64,000 bases of DNA. Source: Paracoccus sp. MA (GTDB taxonomy: Bacteria; Pseudomonadota; Alphaproteobacteria; Rhodobacterales; Rhodobacteraceae). Shown here piece after piece: positions 8,035 through 16,668 of the stretch; the first letter of the stretch is position 1, and every line of letters begins with the position of its first letter. A program made the translations under genes and the position numbers. The stretch covers positions 1,160,001 to 1,224,000 of the forward strand of contig NZ_CP087598.1 of the NCBI RefSeq assembly GCF_020990385.1, given 5' to 3'. The notes beneath the pieces are model-generated. The model saw nothing but the letters and a program-made list of their open reading frames with translations, was not told the DNA's origin and ran no database searches.

Positions 8035-8402
8035 TCCGGGCCGAGCAGCTCGCGCACGGCGGCGCGCAGATCGGCATTGGCGAAGGGCTTGGCCAGGATG
8101 CGGTCGGCACCCTCGGGCAGGTTGGCGATGCCGCGCGCCGTCAGCAGCAGCACCGGCAGCGCCGCCAGCCCGGGATCGGCGCGCAGATCGGCCAGCACCT
8201 CGGCGCCGCTGCGGCCGGGCAGCATCAGGTCCAGGATCACCAGCCGCGGCGCCAGGGCGCGGATGCGCTGAAGGGCGCCGTTGCCTTCGGGCCATTGCTC
8301 GCATCGCCAGCCCTCGCGCGACAGGATGAAGCGGACCGCTTCGGCAATGCTGGGTTCGTCCTCGATCAGCAGCACATCGACGGTTGCGGTCACGGGCGGC
8401 AC
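8031..8402 (-). CDS. Single-domain response regulator (receiver only)
   Basis: A 123-residue CheY-like receiver with no output domain. The acidic pocket is DVLLIEDEP, the phosphoacceptor Asp lies in LVILDLMLPGRSG (near residue 58), the conserved Thr in VLLLTARG and the Lys in ILAKPF. It heads the operon that continues into the small membrane protein and the symporter-kinase. With no output domain of its own it must act through a partner, for example as a phosphate relay or sink for the kinase, or on the DNA-binding regulators encoded just upstream (8452-10416). The partner is not shown by sequence. Confidence 0.92.
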   Translation of the reverse strand: MPPVTATVDVLLIEDEPSIAEAVRFILSREGWRCEQWPEGNGALQRIRALAPRLVILDLMLPGRSGAEVLADLRADPGLAALPVLLLTARGIANLPEGADRILAKPFANADLRAAVRELLGPE

Positions 8403-8451
8403 TCCTGAAGCTTTGCGGCGATCATGGCGGGGGGCGGGGGCGTTGTCAAAA

Positions 8452-9738
8452 TCAGACCGGCCCCAGGATCGAGGGCTCGTGCCGGGCCGCGCAGGCCGGG
8501 CGCGGGCAGATCCGGCAGGCCGGCCCCACCCCCAGCGCCGGGCGGGGGTCGCGGCTGGCGGCGGGGCGGACCAGCATCTGCGCGCGGCTGAGCGCCGGGC
8601 CGTCGAAGCCCATCGGCAGCAGGCGTTCGGCCACGGCCCAGGCGGCGAAACGGTTGCCGTTCGTGGTCTCGATCAGCCGGGCCACCGGCAGCTGCGGCTG
8701 GGCCAGCGCCTCGAACAGCGGCCAGAGCGCGCAGCCCTCGCCCGGGCGCGGCAGTTCGAAGCCCGGCGCGGCCTGGCGGAACAGCGGCGCGCCCGAACCG
8801 TCGCAGACGATCAGCCCGGCCTGCGCCCAGGGGCCGGGGCGCAGCATGCCCAGCCGGCGCAGCACCAGATCCAGCGGCCGGCCCAGCCGCGCGGCGACCA
8901 GCGCCGGGTCGCAGGCCGCCTCGCCCGCCTCGTCCACCACCGCCGCCAGCGCCGCGTCGGGCAGGGCGGCGCGGTCGCGCGCCTGTGCCGTCAAGAGCTC
9001 CTGCGCGATGACCCGCGCCGCGTCCGAGACGAGCTCCGCCGCCTCGCCGGGCTCGGGTTGGCCGGCGGCGATCCAAGCCTCGACCTCCTCCTGCGGCGAC
9101 ATCGGCACCGCCTCGTCCTCGAAACTGTCGAGATAGGCGACCAGCGACTGCGCCGTTCGCGACAGGCGCTGGCTGTCCGTGTCCAGGTTGGCGTGGAAGC
9201 GGTCGCGCCATTCCGGCTCGATCTCGGGCGTCTCGGCCAGGATCGAGGCGGTCGAGCGCAGCGCCGTCACCGCCGATTGCACCTCGTGCAGCGTCGCCAG
9301 CAGATAGGGGTCGCGGGTCATGCGGTCCGACAGCGCGACCAGCCGCCGCTCCAGCGCGTCGGCGCGGCGCGTCGTCCCGGCCAGGGCCGAGGCCCAGCCG
9401 GGAAACCGGGCGGCGAATTCGGCGATCTGGTCCAGCTCGACCGGGGCGCCGGGCTGTTCGGCGGCGCGCGCCGCCGCCTCGCGCAGCGCGCCGATCAGCG
9501 CCTCCTCGCGGTCCGAGGCCAGTTCGGTCGCGTCGATCTCCAGCGCCTCGGCCAGCCGCGACAGCAGCTCTTCTCCGACCGGGCGGCGGTTGTGCTCGAT
9601 GAGGTTCAGATAGGCGGCCGAGATTTCGGCCCGCCGCGCCACCTCGGTCTGGCGCCGGCCGAGCGACAGCCGGCGCTCGCGGATGCGGGTGCCGATCAGC
9701 GGCCGGGCGACGGGGTGGCGGGGCAAGGAACGTGGCAT
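8452..9738 (-). CDS. XRE-family regulator of the short-chain acyl-CoA type (ScfR/PccR/RamB-like)
   Basis: A 428-residue transcription factor. An XRE helix-turn-helix lies at about residues 14-70 (IGTRIRERRLSLGRRQTEVARRA...AAYLNLIEHNRRPVG), followed by a long helical region and a C-terminal ligand-type domain (DUF2083) ending in a cysteine cluster, CRICPRPACAARHE. Family members such as RamB and PccR control acetate, propionate and glyoxylate-cycle genes in response to short-chain acyl-CoA. The neighbouring symporter-kinase resembles acetate-switch sensors, which fits the same physiology, though no target gene can be named. It ends 49 bp before the receiver gene and starts 3 bp after the NarL-type regulator stop, so it may share that transcript. 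Confidence 0.85.
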   Translation of the reverse strand: MPRSLPRHPVARPLIGTRIRERRLSLGRRQTEVARRAEISAAYLNLIEHNRRPVGEELLSRLAEALEIDATELASDREEALIGALREAAARAAEQPGAPVELDQIAEFAARFPGWASALAGTTRRADALERRLVALSDRMTRDPYLLATLHEVQSAVTALRSTASILAETPEIEPEWRDRFHANLDTDSQRLSRTAQSLVAYLDSFEDEAVPMSPQEEVEAWIAAGQPEPGEAAELVSDAARVIAQELLTAQARDRAALPDAALAAVVDEAGEAACDPALVAARLGRPLDLVLRRLGMLRPGPWAQAGLIVCDGSGAPLFRQAAPGFELPRPGEGCALWPLFEALAQPQLPVARLIETTNGNRFAAWAVAERLLPMGFDGPALSRAQMLVRPAASRDPRPALGVGPACRICPRPACAARHEPSILGPV

Positions 9739-9741
9739 GGC

Positions 9742-10416
9742 TCAGATCCCGTCGCGGGTCTCCTCCAGATGGCGGATCGCCTTGACGACCAGATCGGCGA
9801 AGCTTTGCGCCGACAGCTTGTCCTTCAGCGTCTGGCTGACGTTCGACACCGTCTTGTAGCTGATATTCGCCCGCTCGGCGATCTCTCGATAGCTGAGCCC
9901 CTCGGCGATGGCGCGCAGGATGTCGAGCTCGCGCGGGGTCAGGCGCGGGCGCGGCGGCGCGGCGCCGGGCCGCTCCAGCAGGGCGATGCGGCGCGCGAGA
10001 TCGGCCGGGACGTAGTCGCCGCCGCCCGCCACCGCGCGCAGCGCCTCGCAGATCTCCTCCGAGGGCGAGTCCTTCATGGTGATGCCGTTGCAGCCGGCCT
10101 GCAGCGCCCGCCGCGCGATGATCGGGCTGCGATGCATGGTGAAGACCAGGATCGGCTGGCTGGCCCCGGCGGCGCGCAGACGCTCGATCAGCCGCAGCCC
10201 GGCCAGCCTGGTCTCGCCCATGGTCAGGTCCACGACGATCACGTCCGGCGCCTGGCGTCGCCAGGCCCGCCAGCCCTGCGAGGGCGTGGCGGCGGCGATC
10301 ACCTCGCAATCCAGCCGGCCGCGGGTGATCCATTCCCAGCCTTCCGCCACCACCGGGTGGTCGTCCACGATCAGCACGCGCAGCGGCGGGGTCAAGCAGG
10401 GGGCGGTGGCGGTCAT
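9742..10416 (-). CDS. NarL/FixJ-family response regulator
   Basis: A 224-residue regulator. The receiver domain has RVLIVDDHP, the phosphoacceptor in VIVVDLTMGE and the Lys in ITMKDSP. A C-terminal LuxR-type HTH follows (LTPRELDILRAIAEGLSYREIAERANISYKTV, about residues 155-190). The start at 10416 overlaps the kinase stop (ATGA), so the cognate partner is almost certainly the NarX-like kinase upstream. LuxR-type regulators with the SYKTVSN recognition helix are often linked to alcohol, acetate or C1 metabolism; that association is suggestive only. Confidence 0.92.
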   Translation of the reverse strand: MTATAPCLTPPLRVLIVDDHPVVAEGWEWITRGRLDCEVIAAATPSQGWRAWRRQAPDVIVVDLTMGETRLAGLRLIERLRAAGASQPILVFTMHRSPIIARRALQAGCNGITMKDSPSEEICEALRAVAGGGDYVPADLARRIALLERPGAAPPRPRLTPRELDILRAIAEGLSYREIAERANISYKTVSNVSQTLKDKLSAQSFADLVVKAIRHLEETRDGI

Positions 10417-11810
10417 CGGGCTGTTCCTTGGTCGGGCGGGCAGGGCAGGTGGAATTCGGTGAGGGTCCAGCCCCCTTCGCGCCGGGGCGGCAGGTAGCGC
10501 CCGCCAAGCGCGCTGGCGCGGTCGCGCATCCCGGTCTGGCCCAGCCCGGGGCGGCCCGCGGCGGCGGGGCCGCCGCCATCGTCGCCGATCCGGGCGGCGA
10601 TGCCCCCGTCCTTGCATGCAAGCCGGATCCGGATCGCGCCGGGCGCGGCATGGCGCAACGCGTTGAGCACGCTTTCCCGCACGAAGCGGTAAAGTGCGAT
10701 CCGTCCGGCCTCGCCCGGCTCGGGCAGATCGGGCGGGCAGTCCAGCGCGATGGCGGTATCGGGCGCGATCTCGGCGAACTCGACCAGCAATTCCTGCAGC
10801 ATCTCGGGCAGGCTTGTGTCCTCGGCCGGGGCCAGGCGCAGGTCGTCGATGGCGGCGCGGGCGCTTTGCCGGATCGCCTGCGCGTGGCGGGCGACGGCGG
10901 AAAGCGCTTCGGCCAGCGCCGGGTCGCGCGCGGCCCCGGCGGCGCGGCCGGCCTGGCCCGCCGCCGCCTGCAGCGCGAAAAGCTGCGGGCCGATGCCGTC
11001 ATGCAGGTCGCTGGCGATGCGGGCGCGCTCGGCCTCGGCCAGGGTCAGCATCCGGCCCTGCAGCTGGCGGTTGCGGGCCCGTTCCTCGGCCAGATGCGCG
11101 GCCAGCGCGTTCACGCCGTCGGTCAGCACCGCCAGCTCTGCCAGCCCGGTCTGCGGCGCGGGGTGGTCCAGATCGCCCGCCCGCATCCGGTCGAGCGCCG
11201 CGCCCAGCAGGCCGAGCCGGCGCAGCACCAGCGCGGTGATGGCCATGGTCACGCCGATCGCCGCCAGCGCCGTCGCCGCCAGCAGCGGCAGGATCAGCCG
11301 GGAATTCTCCCAGGCCTCGGCGATCTCGTCCTGCGGGTCGGTGCGGATCTCCAGCACGCCCAGCACGTTGGGATATTGCGCGACGGCGATCATCTCGCGC
11401 AGCGGCTCGGGGCGGATCAGCCCCGCGAACCATTCCGGCACCCGCTCGGGCGGCAGGCGCGGCGGCAGGGCCAGCGCGACCGGCCGGCCCCCGGCATCGC
11501 GCAGCTCGGCGGACAGGTGGCGCTGCGCCTCGATCTCGGCGGCGATGCGGGCGGCCTCGGCCATCATGTCGCGCCGCTCGAAGGCGGTGGGCAGGTGCAG
11601 GGTGGCGAAGGCATTGGCCAGCCGGAAGGCCGATCCGGTCTCGTCCCGGACCGAGCCGCGGGCGTTCAGGATCAGCACCGAGGCGACGATGGCGACCATG
11701 GCAAGCCAGGCCAGCGCCGAGCCGCCAAGCGCCAGCGACCGCAGCGCCACGCCGCGCCCGCGTCGGGCCGGCGCGTCCCCCACAGCCGCGATATGGCCGG
11801 TTGCGTCCAT
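10413..11810 (-). CDS. NarX-type sensor histidine kinase
   Basis: A 465-residue membrane kinase. A transmembrane helix lies near residues 23-45, a periplasmic region follows to about 185, and a second helix near 185-210. A HAMP-like segment is next (LGAALDRMRAGDLDHP), then the HisKA_3 dimerisation motif RARIASDLHDGIGPQLF with the phospho-His, and an HATPase with N-box VRESVLNALRHA and glycine boxes IGDDGGG and GLGQTGMRDRAS. HisKA_3 kinases pair with LuxR-type regulators, matching the overlapping gene downstream. The start MDATGHIAAVGDAP was chosen over a longer frame because the upstream extension is not conserved-looking. The next gene downstream of the gap is an RND pump, but co-regulation is unproven. 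Confidence 0.9.
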   Translation of the reverse strand: MDATGHIAAVGDAPARRGRGVALRSLALGGSALAWLAMVAIVASVLILNARGSVRDETGSAFRLANAFATLHLPTAFERRDMMAEAARIAAEIEAQRHLSAELRDAGGRPVALALPPRLPPERVPEWFAGLIRPEPLREMIAVAQYPNVLGVLEIRTDPQDEIAEAWENSRLILPLLAATALAAIGVTMAITALVLRRLGLLGAALDRMRAGDLDHPAPQTGLAELAVLTDGVNALAAHLAEERARNRQLQGRMLTLAEAERARIASDLHDGIGPQLFALQAAAGQAGRAAGAARDPALAEALSAVARHAQAIRQSARAAIDDLRLAPAEDTSLPEMLQELLVEFAEIAPDTAIALDCPPDLPEPGEAGRIALYRFVRESVLNALRHAAPGAIRIRLACKDGGIAARIGDDGGGPAAAGRPGLGQTGMRDRASALGGRYLPPRREGGWTLTEFHLPCPPDQGTAR

Positions 11811-11931
11811 GATCCTCCCTGCCGCCGCGGCGGCCCCTCGGGGAAAGACTAGGACGCGGATGGGGGCGGGGCAAGCGGGCGCGATGCGCCATGCGAAAGG
11901 GGCGGGGCGCGGCATCCCGCCCCCTTCCGGT

Positions 11932-14900
11932 TCAGGCGCGCGAGCCGGCGGGCTCGGGCGCCTCGGGCCGGCCGAGCGCGCGCCGCACCAGCACGAAGAA
12001 CAGCGGCACGAACAGCACCCCCAGCACCGTGGCCGCGACCGTGCCGCCCAGCACCGTGGCGCCGATGGTGTTGCGGCCGTTTGCGCCGGCGCCCGTCGAC
12101 AGCACCAGCGGCAGCACGCCCAGCGAGAAGGCGACCGAGGTCATGATGATCGGCCGGAACCGCTGCCGCGCCGCCTCGACCACCGCGGCATAAAGCGGCT
12201 TGCCCATCTCGGCCTGTTCGCGGGCGAATTCGACGATCAGGATGGCGTTCTTGCCGGTCAGGCCGATCACCGTCAGCAGGCCGACCTGGAAGAACACGCC
12301 GTTGTCGAAGCCGCCCAGCCAGGCCCCGACCAGCGCGCCCAGCACGCCGATGGGCATGGCCAGCATGACCGCGAAGGGGATCGACCAGCTTTCGTAAAGC
12401 GCCGCCAGGCACAGGAACACCACCGCCAGCGACAGGCCATAGAGCAGCATGGTCTGGTTGCCGGCCTGCTGCTCCTCGAGCGAGAGCCCGGTCCAGGCCA
12501 CGGCGAAGCCCGCCGGCAGCTGCGCCGCCAGTTCTTCGACCGCCGCCATGGCCTGGCCGGAGGAGACGCCCGGCGCCGGGCTGCCCTGGATCTGCATGGC
12601 CGGCACGCCGTTATAGCGGTCCAGGCCCTGCGGCCCGTAGCTCCAGCGTCCCTCGGCGAAGTTCGAGAAGGGCACCAGCCCGCCCGAACTGTTCCGCACC
12701 CGCCACTTGTCGATATCGGTCGGCACGGCGCGGGATTCGGATTCGCCCTGCACATAGACGCGCTTGATGCGACCGCGGTCGATGAAGTCGTTCACGTAGC
12801 GCCCCGCCCAGGCGACCGAGAGCAGGCTGCCCACATCGGTGGCCGAGACCCCCATCGCGCCCGCCTTGCGCCAGTCGACGTCGAGATTGTATTGCGCCGC
12901 ATCCTCCAGCCCGTTGGGACGCGCCGAGGCGATGCGGTCGTCCTGACCGGACATGCCCAGCAACTGGTTGCGGGCGTCCAGCAATTGCTCATGCGCCTGC
13001 CCGGCGCGGGCCTGCAGGTAGAAGTCGAAGCCCGAGACGTTGCCCAGCTCGATCACCGAGGGCGGCACGATGGGAAAGACCATGGCGTCGCGGATGCCCA
13101 TCAGCGCCGGGAAGGCGCGCCCGGCGATGGCCTGCACCGACTGGTCGGCGCGCGGCCGCTCGTCCCAGTCCTTGAGCCGCAGGAAGGCGATGCCCATGTT
13201 CTGGCCCGATCCGGCGAAGCTGAAGCCCGAGACGCCGAAGAAGGACTCGACGTTCTCGGATTCGTTTGCCGCGAAATACTGCTGGATCTGGTCGATCACC
13301 GCATCGGTGCGCTCGGTCGTGGCGCCGGTCGGGCCCTGCACCAGCACGAACATGATGCCCTGGTCCTCGTCGGGCAGGAAGCCGGTGGGGGTGCGCAGGA
13401 ACAGGAAGACCATGGCCGCGCCGATGCACAGATAGATCAGCATCATCCGCAGCGGCCGGCGGATCAGCCAGTTCACCGAATTGCCATAGCCCTGCATGGT
13501 GCGGTCGAAGCCGCGGTTGAACAGGCCGAAGAAGCCGCGGGTCTTGTGGCCGTGCTCGTTCTTCAGCAGCGTGGCGCAGAGCGCCGGCGTCAGCGTCAGC
13601 GCCACCAGCACCGACAGGCCCATGGCCGAGGCGATGGTGATGGCGAACTGCTTGTAGATCACCCCGGTCGAGCCGCCGAAGAAGGCCATCGGCACGAAGA
13701 CCGCCGAAAGCACCAGCGCGATGCCGATCAGCGCGCCGGTGATCTGGCCCATGGACTTGCGCGTCGCCTCGCGCGGCTCCAGCCCTTCCTCCTCCATGAT
13801 GCGCTCGACGTTCTCGACCACGACGATGGCGTCGTCCACCAGCAGGCCGATGGCCAGCACCATGGCCAGCATGGTCAGCGTGTTGATGGTGAAGCCAAGC
13901 GCCGCCAGCACGCCGAAGGTGCCCAGCAGCACCACCGGCACCGCCAGCGTCGGGATCAGCGTCGCGCGCCAGTTCTGCAGGAACAGCAGCATGACGAAGA
14001 ACACCAGCACGATGGCCTCGATCAGCGTCTTGACCACCTCTTCGATCGAGATCAGCACGAAGGGGGTGGTGTCGAAGGGGATCACGTAATCCATGCCCTC
14101 GGGGAAGAAGCGGGCGAATTCCTCCATCCGGTCCTTGACCCGCTCCGCCGTGTCCAGCGCGTTCGCCCCCGAGGCCAGGCTGATCGCCAGGCCCGAGGCC
14201 GGCTGGCCGTTGTAGCGGGCATTGGTCATGTAGTCCTCGGCGCCGATCTCGACCCGGGCCACGTCCTTGAGCAGGATCAGCCCGCCGTCCTGTTCGGCGC
14301 GCAGCACGATCTGCTCGAAATCCTCGGGCGTGGACAGCAGCGATTGCGCGGTGATGGTGGCGTTCAGCATCTGCCCCTGCGGCGCCGGCTGGCTGCCGAA
14401 GGAGCCGGCCGAGATCTGCGCGTTCTCGGACGAGACCGCCGCCACCACGTCCGAGGGCGTCAGCTCGTAGGCGGCGAGCTTCGAGGGATCGAGCCAGATG
14501 CGCATGGCGTATTGCGCGCCGAAGACCTGCACCGAGCCCACGCCTTCGACCCGCGAAAGGTCGTTCACGAGGTTCGAGATCAGATAGTCGGCCAGGTCCA
14601 CCTGCTCGTAGCGGTTGTCGGTCGAGGTCAGGCCGATGACCATCAGGAAGCCCGAGGCGGATTTCTCGACCGTGATGCCCTGGCGCTGCACCGGCTCGGG
14701 CAGAAGCGCGGTGGCCTGGGCCAGCTTGTTCTGCACCTGCACCTGGGCGATGTCGGGATCGGTGCCGGTCTCGAAGGTCAGAGTCGTGGTCGAGGTCCCG
14801 GCCGAGGTCGAGCTGGACGAGAAATAGCGCAGCCCGTCCAGCCCGGTCATCTGCTGCTCGATGATCTGGGTGACGGTATTGGCCACCGTGTCGGCCGAGG

Positions 14901-15054
14901 CGCCCGGATAGGTGGCGCGGATGGTGACCGAGGGCGGCGCGATCTGCGGATATTGCGCCACCGGCAGGGACGCGATCGACAGGAGCCCGAGCCCCATGAT
15001 GAGGATCGAGATCACCCAGGCAAAGACCGGACGGTCGATGAAGAAGCGGGCCAT
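11932..15054 (-). CDS. RND-family multidrug efflux transporter (AcrB/MexB type)
   Basis: A 1040-residue inner-membrane pump of the HAE-1 family, which exports drugs or amphiphiles using the proton gradient. It begins MARFFIDRPVFAWVISI, as in AcrB. The proton-relay acidic pair is visible in LLVDDAIVVVENVERIMEE, and AcrB-like repeats recur (VLNNEHG-type loop as LKNEHGHKTRGFFGLFN; GLTGKNAILIVEFA near the C-terminus). Length is typical. The adaptor gene lies 37 bp upstream in the same orientation. No TolC-like outer-membrane channel and no TetR-type repressor is adjacent, so the pump must borrow a channel encoded elsewhere. Adjacent regulators are a NarL/NarX-type pair. Confidence 0.95.
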   Translation of the reverse strand: MARFFIDRPVFAWVISILIMGLGLLSIASLPVAQYPQIAPPSVTIRATYPGASADTVANTVTQIIEQQMTGLDGLRYFSSSSTSAGTSTTTLTFETGTDPDIAQVQVQNKLAQATALLPEPVQRQGITVEKSASGFLMVIGLTSTDNRYEQVDLADYLISNLVNDLSRVEGVGSVQVFGAQYAMRIWLDPSKLAAYELTPSDVVAAVSSENAQISAGSFGSQPAPQGQMLNATITAQSLLSTPEDFEQIVLRAEQDGGLILLKDVARVEIGAEDYMTNARYNGQPASGLAISLASGANALDTAERVKDRMEEFARFFPEGMDYVIPFDTTPFVLISIEEVVKTLIEAIVLVFFVMLLFLQNWRATLIPTLAVPVVLLGTFGVLAALGFTINTLTMLAMVLAIGLLVDDAIVVVENVERIMEEEGLEPREATRKSMGQITGALIGIALVLSAVFVPMAFFGGSTGVIYKQFAITIASAMGLSVLVALTLTPALCATLLKNEHGHKTRGFFGLFNRGFDRTMQGYGNSVNWLIRRPLRMMLIYLCIGAAMVFLFLRTPTGFLPDEDQGIMFVLVQGPTGATTERTDAVIDQIQQYFAANESENVESFFGVSGFSFAGSGQNMGIAFLRLKDWDERPRADQSVQAIAGRAFPALMGIRDAMVFPIVPPSVIELGNVSGFDFYLQARAGQAHEQLLDARNQLLGMSGQDDRIASARPNGLEDAAQYNLDVDWRKAGAMGVSATDVGSLLSVAWAGRYVNDFIDRGRIKRVYVQGESESRAVPTDIDKWRVRNSSGGLVPFSNFAEGRWSYGPQGLDRYNGVPAMQIQGSPAPGVSSGQAMAAVEELAAQLPAGFAVAWTGLSLEEQQAGNQTMLLYGLSLAVVFLCLAALYESWSIPFAVMLAMPIGVLGALVGAWLGGFDNGVFFQVGLLTVIGLTGKNAILIVEFAREQAEMGKPLYAAVVEAARQRFRPIIMTSVAFSLGVLPLVLSTGAGANGRNTIGATVLGGTVAATVLGVLFVPLFFVLVRRALGRPEAPEPAGSRA

Positions 15055-15091
15055 GTGCTGTTCCTGTGCTGTTCCCTCGCGGCGTTCGGGG

Positions 15092-16480
15092 TCAGTCCGC
15101 CGGCTGCCCGGTTTCGGCCTGTTCGCCCGGCGCGGCGGCCGCGGATTCGGCTTCGGTCCCGGAGGCCGGCGGCTGGGCCGCGGACTCGGCTTCCGGTTGC
15201 GCGGCGGCCTGTCCCGCATCCCCGGCTTGCGCCGCCGGCGGCGCATCGGCGCCTTCTGCGCCCGGCTCGGCCCCTGCCTCTGGGGCCGCGTCCGCGTCCG
15301 CGGCGGATTCACCCTCTGCTGCGGCGCCTTCTGCGGGGGCCTCTGCGCCGGCCTGGCGTTCTTCGGGGGCGACGGTCATGCCGGGGCCGATCTTCTGCAG
15401 GCCCTCGACGACGATGCGGTCGCCGTCGGCCAGCCCGTCGCTGACCACCCATTTGTTGCCCAGATCCTGCAGGATGGTCAGCGCGCGGCTTTCGACCACG
15501 TTCTCGGCATTGACCACCAGCGCGATGGGCTGGCCGCGCCGGTCGCGGGTGACGCCCTCTTGCGGGGCCAGCACCACGTTGCGCGCCGTCGCCTGCTGCA
15601 CCACCGCCTGCACATACATGCCCGGCAGCAGGGTGCGGTCGGGATTGGCGAAGGACAGCCGCAGCGTCACCACGCCGGTCGTCTCGTTCACATAGGGCTC
15701 GGCGGCGGTCAGTGTCCCCTCCTGGTCGAATTCGGTGCCGTCGGCCAGGCGCAGCGTCACCTTGCGGTCCGGCTGGCCCGCGGCGTCCTGCGCCGCCATC
15801 TCGCGGCGAAAGCGGATGAGCTCGGCCGCCGATTGCGTCACGTCCACATGCACCGGGTCGAGCTTGCGGATCACGGCAAGCGGCGTCTGCTGGCTTGCGG
15901 TCACCAGCGCGCCCTGGCTGGTCTGCGCCAGGCCGATCTCGCCGTCCAGCTCGGCGCGGATCGTGGTGCGGTCCAGCTCGATGCGGGCGGTCTGCAGCTG
16001 CGCCTCGGCGACCTTGACCGCGGCCTCGGCGGCGTCGCGCGCCGCGATGGCATTGTCGGTCGAGCTTTCGCTGGCGACGCGGCGGTCGCGCAGGGCGCCG
16101 ACGCGCTCGGCTTCGCGGCGCGCCGCCTCGGCCTGGGCGCGGGCCTGGGCCACGGCGGCCTCGGCCTGTGCCACCGCCGCCTGATAGGTGGTCGCGTCGA
16201 TGCGGAACAGCGGGGCGCCGATCTGCACGTGGCTGCCTTCCTCGAACAGGCGCTCGGTGACGATGCCGTTGACCTGCGGCCGCACCTCGGCCTCGGCCGA
16301 GGCGGTGACCCGGCCGGGCAGGGTGGTGGTCAGGGCCACGTCCTGCGCGTGCAGCGTCACCACGGTCACGGGCGGGGGCGGCATCTGCGACGGGTCCTGC
16401 GCCATCGCGGCCGCGGGACAGAGCCCCGCCGCGAGCGGGAGGATCACGGTAATCGCCAAGCGGCGCGATAGCGCGAACAT
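15092..16480 (-). CDS. RND efflux periplasmic adaptor (membrane fusion protein)
   Basis: A 462-residue AcrA/MexA-type adaptor. An N-terminal Sec signal ends near residue 27 (AAAMAQ). Barrel-sandwich halves LPGRVTASAEAEVRPQVNG and IRAELDGEIGLAQTSQG bracket an alpha-helical hairpin (about residues 95-170), followed by the beta-barrel and membrane-proximal domains (to about residue 370). It links the inner-membrane pump to an outer-membrane channel. Odd feature: the last ~90 residues are an Ala/Glu/Pro/Gly-rich acidic low-complexity tail not needed for the fold. No lipobox is seen. It is the first gene of the pump operon; the promoter should lie in 16481-16668, shared divergently with the acyl-CoA synthetase. 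Confidence 0.94.
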   Translation of the reverse strand: MFALSRRLAITVILPLAAGLCPAAAMAQDPSQMPPPPVTVVTLHAQDVALTTTLPGRVTASAEAEVRPQVNGIVTERLFEEGSHVQIGAPLFRIDATTYQAAVAQAEAAVAQARAQAEAARREAERVGALRDRRVASESSTDNAIAARDAAEAAVKVAEAQLQTARIELDRTTIRAELDGEIGLAQTSQGALVTASQQTPLAVIRKLDPVHVDVTQSAAELIRFRREMAAQDAAGQPDRKVTLRLADGTEFDQEGTLTAAEPYVNETTGVVTLRLSFANPDRTLLPGMYVQAVVQQATARNVVLAPQEGVTRDRRGQPIALVVNAENVVESRALTILQDLGNKWVVSDGLADGDRIVVEGLQKIGPGMTVAPEERQAGAEAPAEGAAAEGESAADADAAPEAGAEPGAEGADAPPAAQAGDAGQAAAQPEAESAAQPPASGTEAESAAAAPGEQAETGQPAD

Positions 16481-16668
16481 CGTTGTGCTCCGGAGATGTG
16501 CTGACGAAGCATAACGAACAGTTTAGGTCCGGATGATCAATCCCCAAATCGCTTCGCGCCCCATCGTCGCATCGCGGCCGATAGCCATGGCAAAGCGCCG
16601 GATGACTGCATAGTCTCGCCCGCGGAGTGGCGCGGGGGCCCGCGCCGGACGAAAAGGGGGAACCGATC

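Noticed and set aside
10750..15444. 1564-codon plus-strand frame rich in His, Arg and Gln
   Set aside because: Antisense of the RND pump and kinase; long open frames opposite GC-rich genes are expected by codon bias.
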